This document shows positions 1-11,290 of a stretch of 64,000 nucleotides of DNA, in pieces. The translations under genes and the position numbers were made by a program. Under the pieces are notes generated by a model that had not been told where the DNA came from, did no database searches, and saw nothing but the letters and a program-made list of their open reading frames with translations. The DNA is from Salticus scenicus (Eukaryota; Arthropoda; Arachnida; Araneae; Salticidae): the NCBI GenBank assembly GCA_963930645.1, contig OZ005651.1, forward strand, positions 333,158,705 to 333,222,704, in the 5' to 3' direction. Position 1 is the first letter of the stretch, and the number at the start of each line of letters is the position of its first letter.

Positions 1-34
1 TATATATATATATATATATATATTATATATTATA
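1..34. repeat. (TA)n microsatellite
   Basis: The window opens in an uninterrupted TA dinucleotide run that decays into ATTATATATT. The 5' end of whatever lies upstream is not visible. Confidence 0.95.
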
Positions 35-419
35 TATTCAATAATTCAACAATTTTTAATCTTTAATGTATCAGGAAGATGTGATAAGCCACACTCGTCA
101 GATTATGAAAATAGGTAAACAAAACATCTCTTCCCACCATTGAGCTTCCGAACGAAGTAGCAGCCAGCGAGCGAATTCTGGGAACGGTTAATCTCGCTCT
201 TCGTTACCGGAGACGCATTTCGCATCGCAGATACACTGAGCAATTAATCCAAGGCGAAAGAAACTTTTTCTACTCTTTCTGGGCTCGTTTGGCAACACAT
301 CTTTGGGCGCGATCATGTTTATATTGTTTACGTACGCTGCATGCAGTGACGCTTAAACAAAGTGAAGGAATAACAACTAAAAAGAAACATTTGTAGAGTC
401 GTATGCTTAAGTAGTTAAA
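35..419 (+). other. 5' flank of hAT element, no gene
   Basis: This stretch is clearly richer in G+C than its surroundings (about 110-350) and lies directly upstream of the hAT reading frame. It probably holds the element's 5' UTR and promoter. I could not find a terminal inverted repeat matching the 3' side, so the element's left boundary is unknown. Confidence 0.4.
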
Positions 420-2841
420 ATGAGTAATACTAAAAAGAAGTATTTGCAGTCGTATCGTGAGGTGTATGCAACAGAATTCCCATATATTAAAAAATCAGCT
501 CTCGGATCAAGCCATGCAGACCGCTCCATCTGTAACACAGATTTCCTTATATGTTACAGTGGAAAAAATGATATAAAAAACACTTGGATTCATCAAAACA
601 TAGAGAGAAGGTGAAAATCACGGAAAAAAAATCAATCAACTAGTATTACATCATATTTTGCCTGTTCACGCAACGATGATTCTTATAAATCTGTGATGAC
701 TGCTGAACTATTATTTACTAATTTTTTAATTGAGCATAATATTCCTATTAGTGCTGTAGACCATGCAGGGCCATTATTCCGAAAAATGTTTCCCTATTCT
801 ACAGTAGCCAAAAAATATAGTTGCACCAGAACCAAAACATCGTCTGTAATAAATGTACTAGCATCTGAAAAGATTAAAGATATTGTTGCTCAATTGCTTT
901 CAATGGGAATCGATGGCAGTAATGACACAAATTCAAAAATTCATCCCATTGTTGTCAGTTATTTTGATAGAGAGACTGAAAGAATTGAAACTTGCTTACT
1001 CTTATTAAATCCAATTAAAAAACAATCAACTGGATAGAATATTGCTGAAACTGTCATTGAAGTATTAGAGAAATTTGATATTCCTTTCCAAAATTGCATA
1101 GCCTTTGTTGCTGACAATGCACCAGTCATGTTAGGGGAAAACAATGGTGTTATACATCATCTAAAAGAAAAACATAACCAGTTAATAAAAATCGGATGTA
1201 GTTGTCATTTAATAAATTTGGCAGCTCAAAAAGCGGCTTCTGCATTGCCAGCAGATATTGAACAGACTGTTATAGAAATTTTCCTATTTAGAAAAAAGTA
1301 CCAATCGCAAAGAAAGTCTGAAATCATTCCAAACTTTGCATAATACTGATATGAGAAAAATTCTAAAACATGTTCCAACAAGGTGGTTATCCTTAAACAA
1401 GTGCCTGCAGAGGCTTATTGAACAATGGAAACCATTGTTAACTTTTTTTTTGAAAGAAGTGAAAAAGTGCCCAAGTCCAGTAAAGAAAAAATTACATGCA
1501 GTAAGTAATTCCGGTAAGGAAAGTAAAACAGGAAGTACTCATAAAAGAAAAATTGAAGTTGAAAATAAAATATCCAAGAAAATGAAAATAAATGATGAAA
1601 AAAGTATAGAGTGCACTGTAACGCAAGTTGTTTCTGAAAAACAGAAAAAATTTTCTGCTGAAACATTGCTGAAAGACGTCAAAAGATGTTCAAGCTCAGT
1701 ACAGAAGTTGTTTGATGTAAGTAATTCTTGTGAAGAAAGTAAAACAGAAAGTACTCATAAAAGAAAAATTAGAGTTGAAAATAAAATATCTAAAGAGATG
1801 AAAATAAATGATGAAAGTTTAGAGTGCTCTGTAACAAAAGTAATTTCTGAAAAACAGAAAAAAATTTCTGCTGGAACACACAAACAGCATAGTAATTCTT
1901 CTAAGGAATCTTTGCACAAAAAACAAGTGCAGAAAAAATGTGTGACAAAAGAAGGTAGGATTTTTTATTTCTTATCAGAAATAAATAAAGCTTACTCATA
2001 TTTTCTTCTTTATATCATTCCTGAGTTTGAAAAAAAGAATGTTTTATTGCAATCTGCAGCTCCTCAAATTCACAAACTTCATGGTATGTATCGAGATATA
2101 TTAAGAAATCTCTTCTTAAAGTTTGTCAAGCCATCTGCTATAAAAAATACAGAACTTTTGCAAGTTGATTTTAAAAATAGAGAGAACCAGAAAGATGATT
2201 CAGATATTTCACATGGAAGTCTTGCATATAATGTTGTGGCTCAGTTAAAAAAGTATGAGCAAGAAAATTTTTTCAGACATGTACGTCAGTATTATTTACA
2301 GGCATACAGTTATATTGTACAGAAGTTCCCCTTATCTTGTGATGTACTTAAAAATGCCGATGATCTCACTAAAATTGAGTCTTTTAACAAAATAAGATTC
2401 TTTGTTAATAAATTCCCATACCTTAATTTTTGCAAAAGTGAAACCGAAACAGACAGCGATGCTTGGAACAGGCTCCAAGAACAGTTTGACGATCTTCAAA
2501 TAGAAGATTTAAGTTATGTTTTAAAAGAAGTACAAGCTGACTTACAAGTACAAGCACTAAGGAAAATTAAAAATTTTGAGGGCGCATCTAAATATGAAGC
2601 CATTTCAAATATATTCTTGACAGTACTGACAATCCCACATAGCAATGCAAACTGCGAAAGACTATTTTCCATAGCAAAAGAGAACAGAACTATGTTTCGT
2701 TCAGAACTTAGCGATAAATCGCTGGAAAATATGTTGATCATAAAAACTAAAACTTCATCACCATGCTTTGACTTAAAATTTTCTGATAAACTTTTATCCA
2801 AAGCTAAAAGCGCTGTGTTTAATCAGTTAAAGTGTACATAA
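420..2841 (+). pseudogene. hAT-superfamily transposase, BED-finger type, broken
   Basis: A cut-and-paste transposase gene of the hAT superfamily. Near the N-terminus (about residues 35-65) a degenerate BED zinc finger is visible (CNTDF, then GKNDI and a His). The middle part resembles the RNase H-like core region (AVDHAGPLFRKMFP at 757; the DNAP and CHLINLAA motifs near 1110-1230; VPTRWLSLNKCL near 1373). The C-terminal dimerisation region is clear (PHSNANCERLFSIAKENR, then LSDKSLENMLIIK, 2635-2750). The frame carries a TGA at 612 and a TAG at 1035 in the same reading frame, and a one-base frameshift between about 1282 and 1292. The last 500 codons (1336-2841) are open. A Lys-rich tandem insertion interrupts the core at 1468-1930. 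With three disabling changes the copy should be inactive. No intact terminal inverted repeats were found. The hAT assignment is firm; the exact subfamily is not. Confidence 0.88.
1468..1930 (+). repeat. in-frame tandem duplication inside the hAT transposase
   Basis: Two consecutive copies of a 73-codon, Lys/Ser/Glu-rich segment (copies start at codons 1468 and 1687, period 219 bases). Both contain SNS-ESK, STHKRKI and VENKIS. A degenerate third start (SNSSKESLHKK) lies at 1891. The phase is kept, so the duplication arose while the frame was still read or happened to be a multiple of three. Confidence 0.85.
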
Positions 2842-3137
2842 TTGTAGAAATGTACAGTTAAGTTTCCCTTTTTATGTTTATAAATTTAAATTTCTTTTTC
2901 ATTTTTGCAACTTTGTTGATAGTTTTCTTTTTCTTTTCTCTCTCTCTCTTTTTTTTTAAAATAGAAATTCAGAAAAATCTCATGATATATTTTACAATAC
3001 AACTGTTGTACATAATTAAAAATATATGTAAAATTATGGAAATGTACTTTGTATAAAAATCTTCCTAATTTTAATGAAATTTCCCTAATTTTGAACTTGA
3101 ATCTTCCTATTTTTCATTTTCTAAGGTTGGCAAGTAT
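2842..3137. other. AT-rich 3' flank of the hAT gene
   Basis: Pyrimidine- and A-rich sequence without a gene. The stretch around 3125 (GGTTGGCAAGTATGGGG) resembles hAT ends of the 'ttgccaac' type and may be the right end of the element, but no partner end was found. Confidence 0.35.
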
Positions 3138-3240
3138 GGGGCTACGACCCCTTAGAAAGAGCTCATGGGGGGCAATGTACTTATAGGCCGAGGACCCTAG
3201 CGCAGTCAATTGGCCTTAAAACCTACAAACAACCAACCTT
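3138..3240 (+). repeat. SINE family A, 3' fragment
   Basis: Matches the 3' half of the SINE at 56939-57170 (CCCCTTAGAAAGA, TATAGGCC, CCTAGCGCAGTCAATTGGCC) and ends in a CCAACC-type tail. The tRNA-like head is missing. Confidence 0.75.
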
Positions 3241-4310
3241 AAAAAAGTATCGCTGGAAACATTTTAAGTGATTATATTTAGAAGATTTCTCAAAGTGCTA
3301 AAAAATCCTTATCATTTAAAATTTTAAAGTTAGATCTCTCATATACACTTTATACCCTCATAACCCAATTTTTTAAAATGAGGCAAAGTCCAAAATCCCT
3401 ACACTACGTTTCAGAAAATTTTTAGAAATTCTAAAGTGATTCCGAAATACTAGGAAGAATGTGGGGACTATGTACAGTATGTTTAATCAGATAGAATAAA
3501 ACTAGATGCATAATATTTTAATGCATGTTTTTTAGAAAAAATTTTCTAAAAAGCGATTTCCCTATTAAAATTTCTAAGTGATCTAACTGGTAACCCCCCT
3601 CCTATTTTCCCCAGTTGAATTAATTTTAAACCAAACAAAATCTCTCTCAAATTGATTAAGCATCTTTTTTAGAATTATCATAGTTTCCACGGGAGGATCT
3701 GAACCTCACCCCAATGGTGCTAGGTATTTTGGAAAATTACTGTCATATGCTTAAACAGTTTTATTTTATGCTTCTACAATTTAAAAATAACAAAATATTT
3801 ATCTTTCGTTCAGTTGATTGACCATTTAAAAATTTTTGTTAAATTTTTATCTAACTAAAATTGATGTGGTGAAAACTCTTTAGAAACTTATTCGTAACAC
3901 TTTTTTACAAAAACTTTTGTACACAAATTATTTTTTTAAACATTTATTTTGGATTTTCTGTTGGACTATCTAAGAAATAGTTGAACCAATGAGCTATATA
4001 AGAAATTGAATATTGAATAAAATAAAAAATCTTTTTTATTTATTTTTTTATTTGTAGAAATTTTTGTCATTTTTAAAATGTACTATAAGCCTTATGTACC
4101 TTTGTAATGTTGCATGTTTCCATCCCTCAAAAAATATTCTTTCTTAAAGTTTTTTTTTAATCACTTTTTATAAAATTTTGAAATTTCATTTAGTTTGTTA
4201 TTTTGTTCGAGTATGACCTATAAAACAACACTTTTTATACAGTGTTATAACTCATTACCATGCTCCTTTAATTTTACGTTTTGATCATTAACCCCTAAAA
4301 AGTAATGATA
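3241..4310. other. no gene seen; AT-rich intronic or intergenic DNA
   Basis: No open frame, RNA gene or repeat structure recognised. Homopolymer runs only. Confidence 0.6.
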
Positions 4311-5867
4311 TCAATACAAAAAACCCTTAATGGGTTAAAAGTTTGTGACGCAGCACTGTACTTTATGGCTATAAGAATTAGAAATACGGGTCTTAAAAAT
4401 AATGATATCAAATTTTCAGTGACGCTTTGATATTAATTAAATATCAGGGGTCGATCCATGCAAAATTTGGGTCCCTTTTGCGGCCCCTTCACAAAATTCC
4501 ACATAGTAAAAAGGGACCCTTCACAAAATTCAAATTCATAAAAAGGGACCCTTAACAAAATTCAAATTTATAAAATGAGTCTCTTCACAAGATTTTGTTT
4601 TATAAAAATGATCCTTTTATTAAATGTTTTCATATTTTCAGTATTATTTTTAATTACTGCCTTAATTTGGCTCAACGAAACTCTATTAACTTGATATAAA
4701 ACATTACATAAAGTGATTGTAAAAACGGAAGATTTTACACAATATTTTACTTTTTCACAAAAATATTTTACATTTCACAAAAATAAATAAAAATTTCACA
4801 AAAATATTTTGTTTTTCACAAAAAAGGGACCCAAAAATTAAAACCTGGATCGACCCCAGAAATTATACATAGATTTTCTTATTTGAATTTGCTTTTTCCT
4901 TTTATTTATATTTATAATGTAAACATTATTTTCAACATAAAATAATATATAGCATTTACTTATTAATACCTTTCCATTCACATCTCTTATACTATGAAAG
5001 CATGTGTTTTAAAAGAAATTATATGAAATTCCAGTAACGCAGTGGTGTTACATTAAGTGATTTGTTTTTAAATTTCTCTGGAATTATTTTGTTTTGCATA
5101 TTAAAGTATATGTGCACATTGAAATATTGCTTTTAATTTTCAAATACACTGTCAAATATATCACTTTCATTAAGCTTATATTATGTACTGAAATATATTT
5201 ATTTCAATGAATTATTCTATCTTTTGCGTCACGCCATCCACAGTAAAATATATGGAAATGTTTACTTTGTGTCATTTCATCCAAATAAATTGAAAATGCA
5301 AGCGAATAGATATTGTGCTGCAAAAAAAAAAAAAAATTGTGAAAATTTTTTAAGTTTTGGATGGCGTGATGCAAAAGATAGAATAATTCATTGAAATAAA
5401 TATATTTCAGTACATAATATAAGCTTAATGAAAGTGATATATTTGACAGCGTATTTGAAAATTAAAAGCAATATTTCAATGTGCACATATACTTTAATAT
5501 GCAAAACAAAAATAATTGCAATGAAATTTAAAAACAAATCATTTAATGTAACACCACTACGTTACTGGAATTTCATATAATTTCTTTTAAAACATATGCT
5601 TTCGTAGTATAAGAGATGTGAATGGAAAGGTATCAATGAGTAAATGCTATATATTATTTTATGTTGAAAATAACGTTTATACTGTAAATATAAATAAAAG
5701 GAAAAGCAAATTCAAATAATAAAATCTATGTATAATTTATTTAATATCAAAGCATCACTGAAAATTTGATATCATTATTTTTAAGACCCGTATTTCTAAT
5801 TCTTATAGCCATAAAGTACAGTGCTGCGTCACAAACTTTTAACCCGTTAAGGGTTTTTTGTATTGAT
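4311..5867. mobile_element. long foldback (palindromic) element
   Basis: Two arms of about 520 bases pair as inverted repeats with roughly 90% identity. The left arm runs 4311-5240 and includes a nested insertion; the right arm runs 5358-5867. A ~117-base loop lies between them (5241-5357). The outer ends read ATCAATACAAAAAACCC on the left and GGGTTTTTTGTATTGAT on the right. Matching inner landmarks are GCGTCACGCCATCCA at 5226 and TGGATGGCGTGATGC at 5360. No open reading frame is present, so this is a non-autonomous foldback element or an inverted duplication. No clear target-site duplication was found. Confidence 0.9.
4447..4857. mobile_element. nested non-autonomous element with 12-bp inverted ends
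   Basis: It begins GGGGTCGATCCA and ends TGGATCGACCCC, and it interrupts the left arm of the foldback element; the right arm lacks it. The left part is a tandem array of ~32-base units containing CCCTTCACAAAATTC, with AAAAAGGGA in the better copies (about 4480-4620). The right part has three to four ~21-base units with TTTCACAAAAAT (about 4750-4825). No coding capacity. Confidence 0.85.
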
Positions 5868-6517
5868 TTTTATACCAAAATAAATATAAATAAATATTGC
5901 CAGGGGAATCCTATACTAAAGCTGTACTGCCTGAGGGAGTATTAAAACTGGTTTGTCAAACATTAATTTTATTTTGAAATCTTTCTTTGAATGATTTTAA
6001 TTTCCCTATCGCACAATATTATTTTGGTTCTAATAATAATTTGACTTCTGATGAATTTAAATTGGGCAGTGAAATTGGTATAAGGTTTAAGATTTATGAA
6101 TTTGAAATTTTAAAGGTAAATATGTAATGAAATAAAATATGAAAATTTTGCACAGGTTTGCTAATATATTATAAAAGTTACCTCTCCCCCCCCCCCCCTT
6201 TTACCCTTCCATATTTATAAATTAAATTATTTTTGTTTTAACCGTATTAAATTATTATAATTTTGATAACTGATTTTTACAATCACCAACATATATTATT
6301 TTTGTTTATCAACAGAACCATAGAATTGCTATTGAAGTAATTTTATTTCAGATAAGTATTTTTAACGCATTGACTGTTAATCTCACACGACTGCCATATA
6401 TTACAGTACTTCACATTGCTATGACACAAGATTGGCACTCTAAAATTTTGTATGAGTCATGAATATATTGAACTTGTAAGAAAAAAAAATATATCATTTA
6501 ATATTTTTTCCTTTTAG
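5868..6517. other. intronic AT-rich DNA
   Basis: No gene recognised. Contains a poly-C run at about 6184-6198. The last bases (TTTTTTCCTTTTAG) form the polypyrimidine tract and AG acceptor of the next exon. Confidence 0.6.
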
Positions 6518-6595
6518 CATTTGTCGTTACTGAAGAGGCTAAGAGAAGTGCCAGATTAGCTGTACATAACAAACAGAAGCCTAAAAGACCTAGAG
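6518..6595 (+). CDS. internal exon of an unidentified host gene
   Basis: A 78-base open block is bounded by a strong acceptor (polypyrimidine tract plus TTTTAG, ending at 6517) and a donor (AG|GTATAT at 6596). It reads FVVTEEAKRSARLAV, then NKQKPKRPR, in the only frame open across the block that also joins the next exon. It enters after two bases of a split codon and leaves with one base, which matches the phase of the exon at 13086. The product is basic. I do not recognise the protein, and upstream exons lie outside the window or were not detected. The composition is less AT-rich than the flanking intron, as expected of an exon. Confidence 0.72.
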
Positions 6596-6904
6596 GTATA
6601 TTTACTGTATACATTTTCTATACATAAAATAAAATAAGATGTTTGTGTGTCATTGTATATGTATATCCGAAGCATTTTAGGAAAATGCTGGCTGATCACA
6701 GTGCTACACAAATTTGCATAGAGGTTTATAATGGCCTTTCCTGATGCACCTTGAAGTCCGATTTTCAAATTTTGGATTAGATTTCTTTTAATAAGGTTTT
6801 TTTAAAAAAATATATATAGAAATTGGACTTTGCTATAGTGTTTCTGTGTCATGCTAAAAAACAAGGCGTTTCCATTTGAAAGTAAATGTAAGGTATTTCT
6901 TATG

Positions 6905-7040
6905 TTGGTCAATGGCTCAGTCAGTTAAAGCATCAAGTTTTTAATACAATGGCCGTGGGTTCGATACTCGGTGGCAGATGTTTTTCAAAAACATTTTGCA
7001 AACATCACCAAAAAAAGGTTTTTTTTTTTTTTTTTTGCAG
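6905..7040 (+). repeat. tRNA-derived SINE
   Basis: A-box-like TGGCTCAGTCAGTTAAAGC and B-box-like GGGTTCGATACTC lie at the spacing of a polymerase III promoter. An A-rich and poly-T tail follows at ~7020-7036. The 3' acceptor-stem half does not close, so this is not a working tRNA gene. Confidence 0.6.
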
Positions 7041-7911
7041 ATAATTAATAGATAAGATGTCAGTTGTAAAAGAAAACATTTCATTGTCTACACAGTATCC
7101 TCAGAAATTCTGATTAGATTTTTTAAAAGCTTTCTTTCAGTTACTAAAACGCACAAAATAAAAATTTTAAGTGGGGGGAAAAAAAAAAAAAACACTGGAG
7201 CTCTAAAAATCATAAAATAAATATTTATTCTTGAAGAGATATGACTATAAAAAAAATCAACGTGTCATCAATAAGAAAATTTTAAAGAAAAATATAGATG
7301 TTTTTCTTTTGAAAGAGATGAAATATTTTAACTAATCAAAATATTTTAAAAAGCAGTTCGAGACAACATTTGTGATTCTTTTTATATTTGTTGAATTTTT
7401 TATTTATTTTTATTAATTAAAATATGAAAATTTCTTTATAATAGCATGACAATTAGCCATTTAAATATTAGTTTTAAATTTAATTGTTGCCAAAAAAGTT
7501 TTCCAGTTCATTGTTTTCGACAAAAAAAGAAATATATTTTCACATGAATAATAGAATTTTGCTACTGAATAATAAAGATAAAATATTTAATAGATGTTGA
7601 GATACAGTCATCTTTGAAATCGTAGTTCCTAAATAATAACAAATCTACCTTTCACCAATAAATACCCAAATTGAAGTACCATAATAGACCATGCAGGCAG
7701 TGGTAACCTGGACACGATGCAGTGCAGGCAGAAAACAAACTGCCTTAGGCAGCGGGTACCTGAAGCAAGGTTTAGGGCGATTTCAATGTAGGTAATTTTT
7801 GTTGTTTTGATTTTATTTATAATGTGATATAAAAAATAAACAGTGATTCAATTCTTTTGAAAAAATCATTTATATATAGTGACCAGCGAAGCGGGCATAT
7901 CCTGCTAGTTA
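7041..7911. other. no gene seen
   Basis: AT-rich. A small G+C-richer patch at 7690-7780 repeats the word GCAGGCAG but could not be assigned. Confidence 0.55.
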
Positions 7912-8753
7912 TTAACCACTTGAGTACATCATCGAAAGAAGCGGGCAGCTTCCTGCTACCAGGCTTTGCAGAAAAGCAAAGACAATTCTGGGAGACATGC
8001 AGATACAAAGCGCAGAATAATAAATTGATGGTCGCACTCTACGTTACTTAGCTTTAATCATCATAAATTTATTTTTTTTATTCAATTTAAAATTATTTTT
8101 ACAGTCGTCTGACATTTCTTGGATTATTTAGTAGTTTAGCATCTTGTAAAAACACAATATATTAAAATTATTAATTCATTCATTTCCAAATTTATGCAAA
8201 GGTTGTTCACATGTATCAGTATGAGGATCACTTATATAAAACCACCCATCTTCCGATCTTGTTTCGATTTCACTTATATCGGAGAACTCAGAATCACTCG
8301 ACTCATTTTCATCTTCATCTGGAATAAATTCCGACCCACTACTATTTTTGTCATCCATATTTCACTCAAATTCTTAAATAAAACTCAAAATGAAAACACT
8401 CATATGGTCTAAAATTCATAAATCACTAATGAAAACACGCACAAACAACAAACACACTAACAAAACAACAAAAAGATAAAAAAATCCTACAAGATAATCA
8501 GCTCTATCACCCCTCCTTCTTGGAGTGAACATGTCAGATATGCTATTGGTTCAAAATATCCCTGTGATCCCAGGTGGAAAAAAGCATCATATCTCTGCAA
8601 CAAAACATAGAAAACTTGATTGCCCTTGCAACGATATGATTCTCTTTTGTGTGTAGTGAAAAGAGGACACTACATATGGAGCATACGGAGCCGTCGTTAA
8701 GCATGTAGTACAAACTACATACACATCGTACATAGTCATAGTCAAATGGTTAA
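7912..8753 (-). mobile_element. piggyBac-like element, internally deleted
   Basis: It is flanked by TTAA at 7912-7915 and 8750-8753. The left end reads CCACTTGAG and the right end, inverted, reads CCATTTGAC; such short, mirrored ends beside TTAA are the signature of piggyBac insertions. The 834-bp body keeps the start of a transposase frame on the - strand (8358 to 8176) but lacks the catalytic region. It is probably a non-autonomous deletion derivative. Confidence 0.85.
8176..8358 (-). pseudogene. piggyBac transposase N-terminal remnant
   Basis: Sixty codons with an ATG at 8358, reading MDDKNSSGSEFIPDEDENES and then a further Ser/Glu/Asp-rich run. Acidic, low-complexity N-termini with an 'SDSEF' flavour are typical of piggyBac transposases. 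The Asp catalytic core is missing; the frame stops after about 60 residues where a full protein has 500-600. Its position inside TTAA-bounded ends supports the call. Confidence 0.7.
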
Positions 8754-8871
8754 TAAAAAGAAAAGTCATAATCACATATTAAGGAATAATATGTGTTAAA
8801 ATATATATTTTCTATAAAAGATATTAAATCTTTTTTTTTTCTCTTGGGGAAATATTTATTTCTGAAATTTG

Positions 8872-9180
8872 TATGGGGCTATGGTAGCCTGGTTGGTAGA
8901 GTGCTGAGCTTGTAGTTGGAAGATAGCAGGTTTCATACTTAAGTCGGCCAAAGACTATTGTATCTTTAGTAGCAATACTAATGGTGCATGGTACACATAA
9001 GGTCTGTCGTAACTGCAGTGTCTTACGTACTCAGAAATGAATACTTCTGGAATTTAATGAAGCAGGGTAGCTATATCTTCCATAGAGGCTCTGAATTTTA
9101 ATGGCATGTCTCTGCACCACTCCCAGTGGTGAATCATAGATCATTGTGTTGCTATAGTACAACATTAAACATAGCCAACT
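8872..9180 (+). repeat. SINE family B, tRNA-derived
   Basis: The head contains TGGTTGGTAGAGTGCTGAGC (A box) and GCAGGTTTCATACTT (decayed B box). The body words CAAAGACTATTGT and GGTGCATGGTACACATAAG correspond to the - strand copy at 34320-34622. About 300 bp in all. Confidence 0.7.
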
Positions 9181-10757
9181 CAACTAAAATCTGTATGAAA
9201 TTTAAGTGTTATATCTTTAACTGTAAAGTAAGTCACATGAAAACAAAATGGCAGGACACATGCAATAGACCATATAATTTCATAGATGCCCTTTAAACTC
9301 TAAAATTTAGGCTTAGAAGAGAAAATTGAAACATAAAGAATATTATTGCGATTCTCCTCTATACCTGTAATTGATAAAACTGTCATTGTTATTCAATATA
9401 AGAAAGGTTGGAAAGAATGTCTTAGGATTCTACCGAATTCTCAAACTACAAATTACCATATTCTAAAGGCTCTGAAGGAAAGTTTTCTAGTAGTCAGTAT
9501 TTCTTCTGTACATATATCTATCAAACCATGTTTTCCTATTATGAGGTGAAATTGTAAAAAGTTGTATTTAATCAAGTTTTTAAATAATTAATGGATCATG
9601 ATTTTATATATTGAAAATTTTAGATTTTTTTTATTTGAATAAGAAAATATAATCTATCTTGAAACTCCATCATAAAGATGGTTCTATTGATCCAAAATTT
9701 TCTTTTTTCTATCTGTACTTCAAATTTTGAATTTCGCACTATTTGGCTTCAGTTAGGGTAGGATTGTTGCATGTGACTAGTGATGGATTTAGGCTTAGGC
9801 TTGTGAAGGCTGGGCCTAGGGATGCTTGTGTTTTAAGGGCTTCAAATTTTTACATGTGATTAATATTTGTTAAATAGAGGCAATTAAAATTTGAAAAAAG
9901 GCTAAAATATGAAAAGTAACTCTGATTTAATAGGTAATTGAAAATGAAAAGAGATTAGTATTTTCATCAATTTAAGAAATTAAACCACTTCTAAGCCAAT
10001 TTGATCTATTAAGGATGTTTAAAACACATGAATATAGACTACATTTGAACGATTGATCAAACAGTCTGGTATGTAACTTAACGGACTGGTATTTCATATG
10101 TAACTACGAGATGTTCCTATTTTCATACAGAGATGAAATTACCAGGATTTGATTTATGCTTAGATAGGTTAGACCAGTGCATATAGAGAGAAAATTCATA
10201 AGCCTATTAAAATTTGAAAAAAAAAATTTAATTTTAAACCGAAATTTAAATAGAAAAAGGAACTGGAATTCAAAACCAGTTAGGTTTTGAATCAACAGTA
10301 TAAAAAAATTTGCAAGATCCCTGCTACGACTCTGTAGTTTTCACTTTATGAATAGAAATAGTTAACTTAAATCTGCCTCTGTGTGTGGCAATAACAATCC
10401 CATCCTAATTGACATCAAATGGCACAAAATGCTAAAACTGAAGTATAGAAGAACAAAAGAAAGTCTCAGATCAATTGAACCATTTTATGATGCATTGTGC
10501 CTGACAGCAAAAAGATCTTTATAATGAAGTTTCAATATGAATTATAGTTCCTTTTTGAAGTGTTAACGCTTCATCAATTTAAACAATTATTTAGATTTTT
10601 TTTGTTTTTCTGTTTTAATGATTTTTTCCCATTATTGAAAAGTATGCTTGTTTTACTAATTCCAGGATGATGTTATGAACTGCATAATAATAATATGTTA
10701 GTTTTCATTGTAAACTGAAGGCAAAAAAAAAAACAAATTAATACAATTTTACAAATA
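9181..10757. other. intronic DNA, no gene recognised
   Basis: AT-rich without convincing coding sequence. A patch at 9780-9835 (GGCTTAGGC, GGGCCTAGGG) looks like the decayed end of a DNA element. Confidence 0.55.
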
Positions 10758-10954
10758 CTGTAAGACCCCGCTTAACGCGGGGGGTACGTTTCATCAAAGT
10801 AGAGCGTAATGCGAAACAATGCTAAACGAGGCTATCTACAATTTCGGGGAATCCCCGTACTGCTGCGAGCAATTTCGGGGAATCCCCGGGTTGAAGTAAA
10901 AGAGCGCTAACCGAAACAGCGCTAAGTGAAACAGCGTTAAGCGGGGTCTTACTG
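10758..10954. mobile_element. MITE, Tc1/mariner type (TA ends)
   Basis: It is flanked by TA at 10756-10757 and 10955-10956. The inverted ends are CTGTAAGACCCCGCTTAACG and its mirror at 10931-10954. The interior repeats AATTTCGGGGAATCCCC twice and several GCTAA.CGAAACA-type words. It is much richer in G+C than the intron around it and non-coding. Confidence 0.88.
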
Positions 10955-11290
10955 TAGATTTAAACATTTATGTGGTATATTGATATAAATACAGCAATAC
11001 TATAAAACAATCTTTCATTTTCAAAATATGCTATGTATTCAAAAGCAATTATATGTACAAATATGAATGATATTTATATCATAATATTTTTGAAAACTGT
11101 AAATTTATTTTACAAAATTTTTCTCACAACTTCCATAGCCTAAACCCAAAACACCTGAATTATTATTTTATTTGGCAGATTAGAGCAGGAAATTCTGCAA
11201 CTGCTGATAATATCTTCCCAATGCTGGATGTGTAAATTCAGATCACATAAAACTGAAATTGCACACAAAAGGTATCGCACATAATATATA

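Noticed and set aside
6905..6982. tRNA gene on the + strand
   Set aside because: Same reason; the tail is T-rich and the 5' and 3' ends are not complementary.
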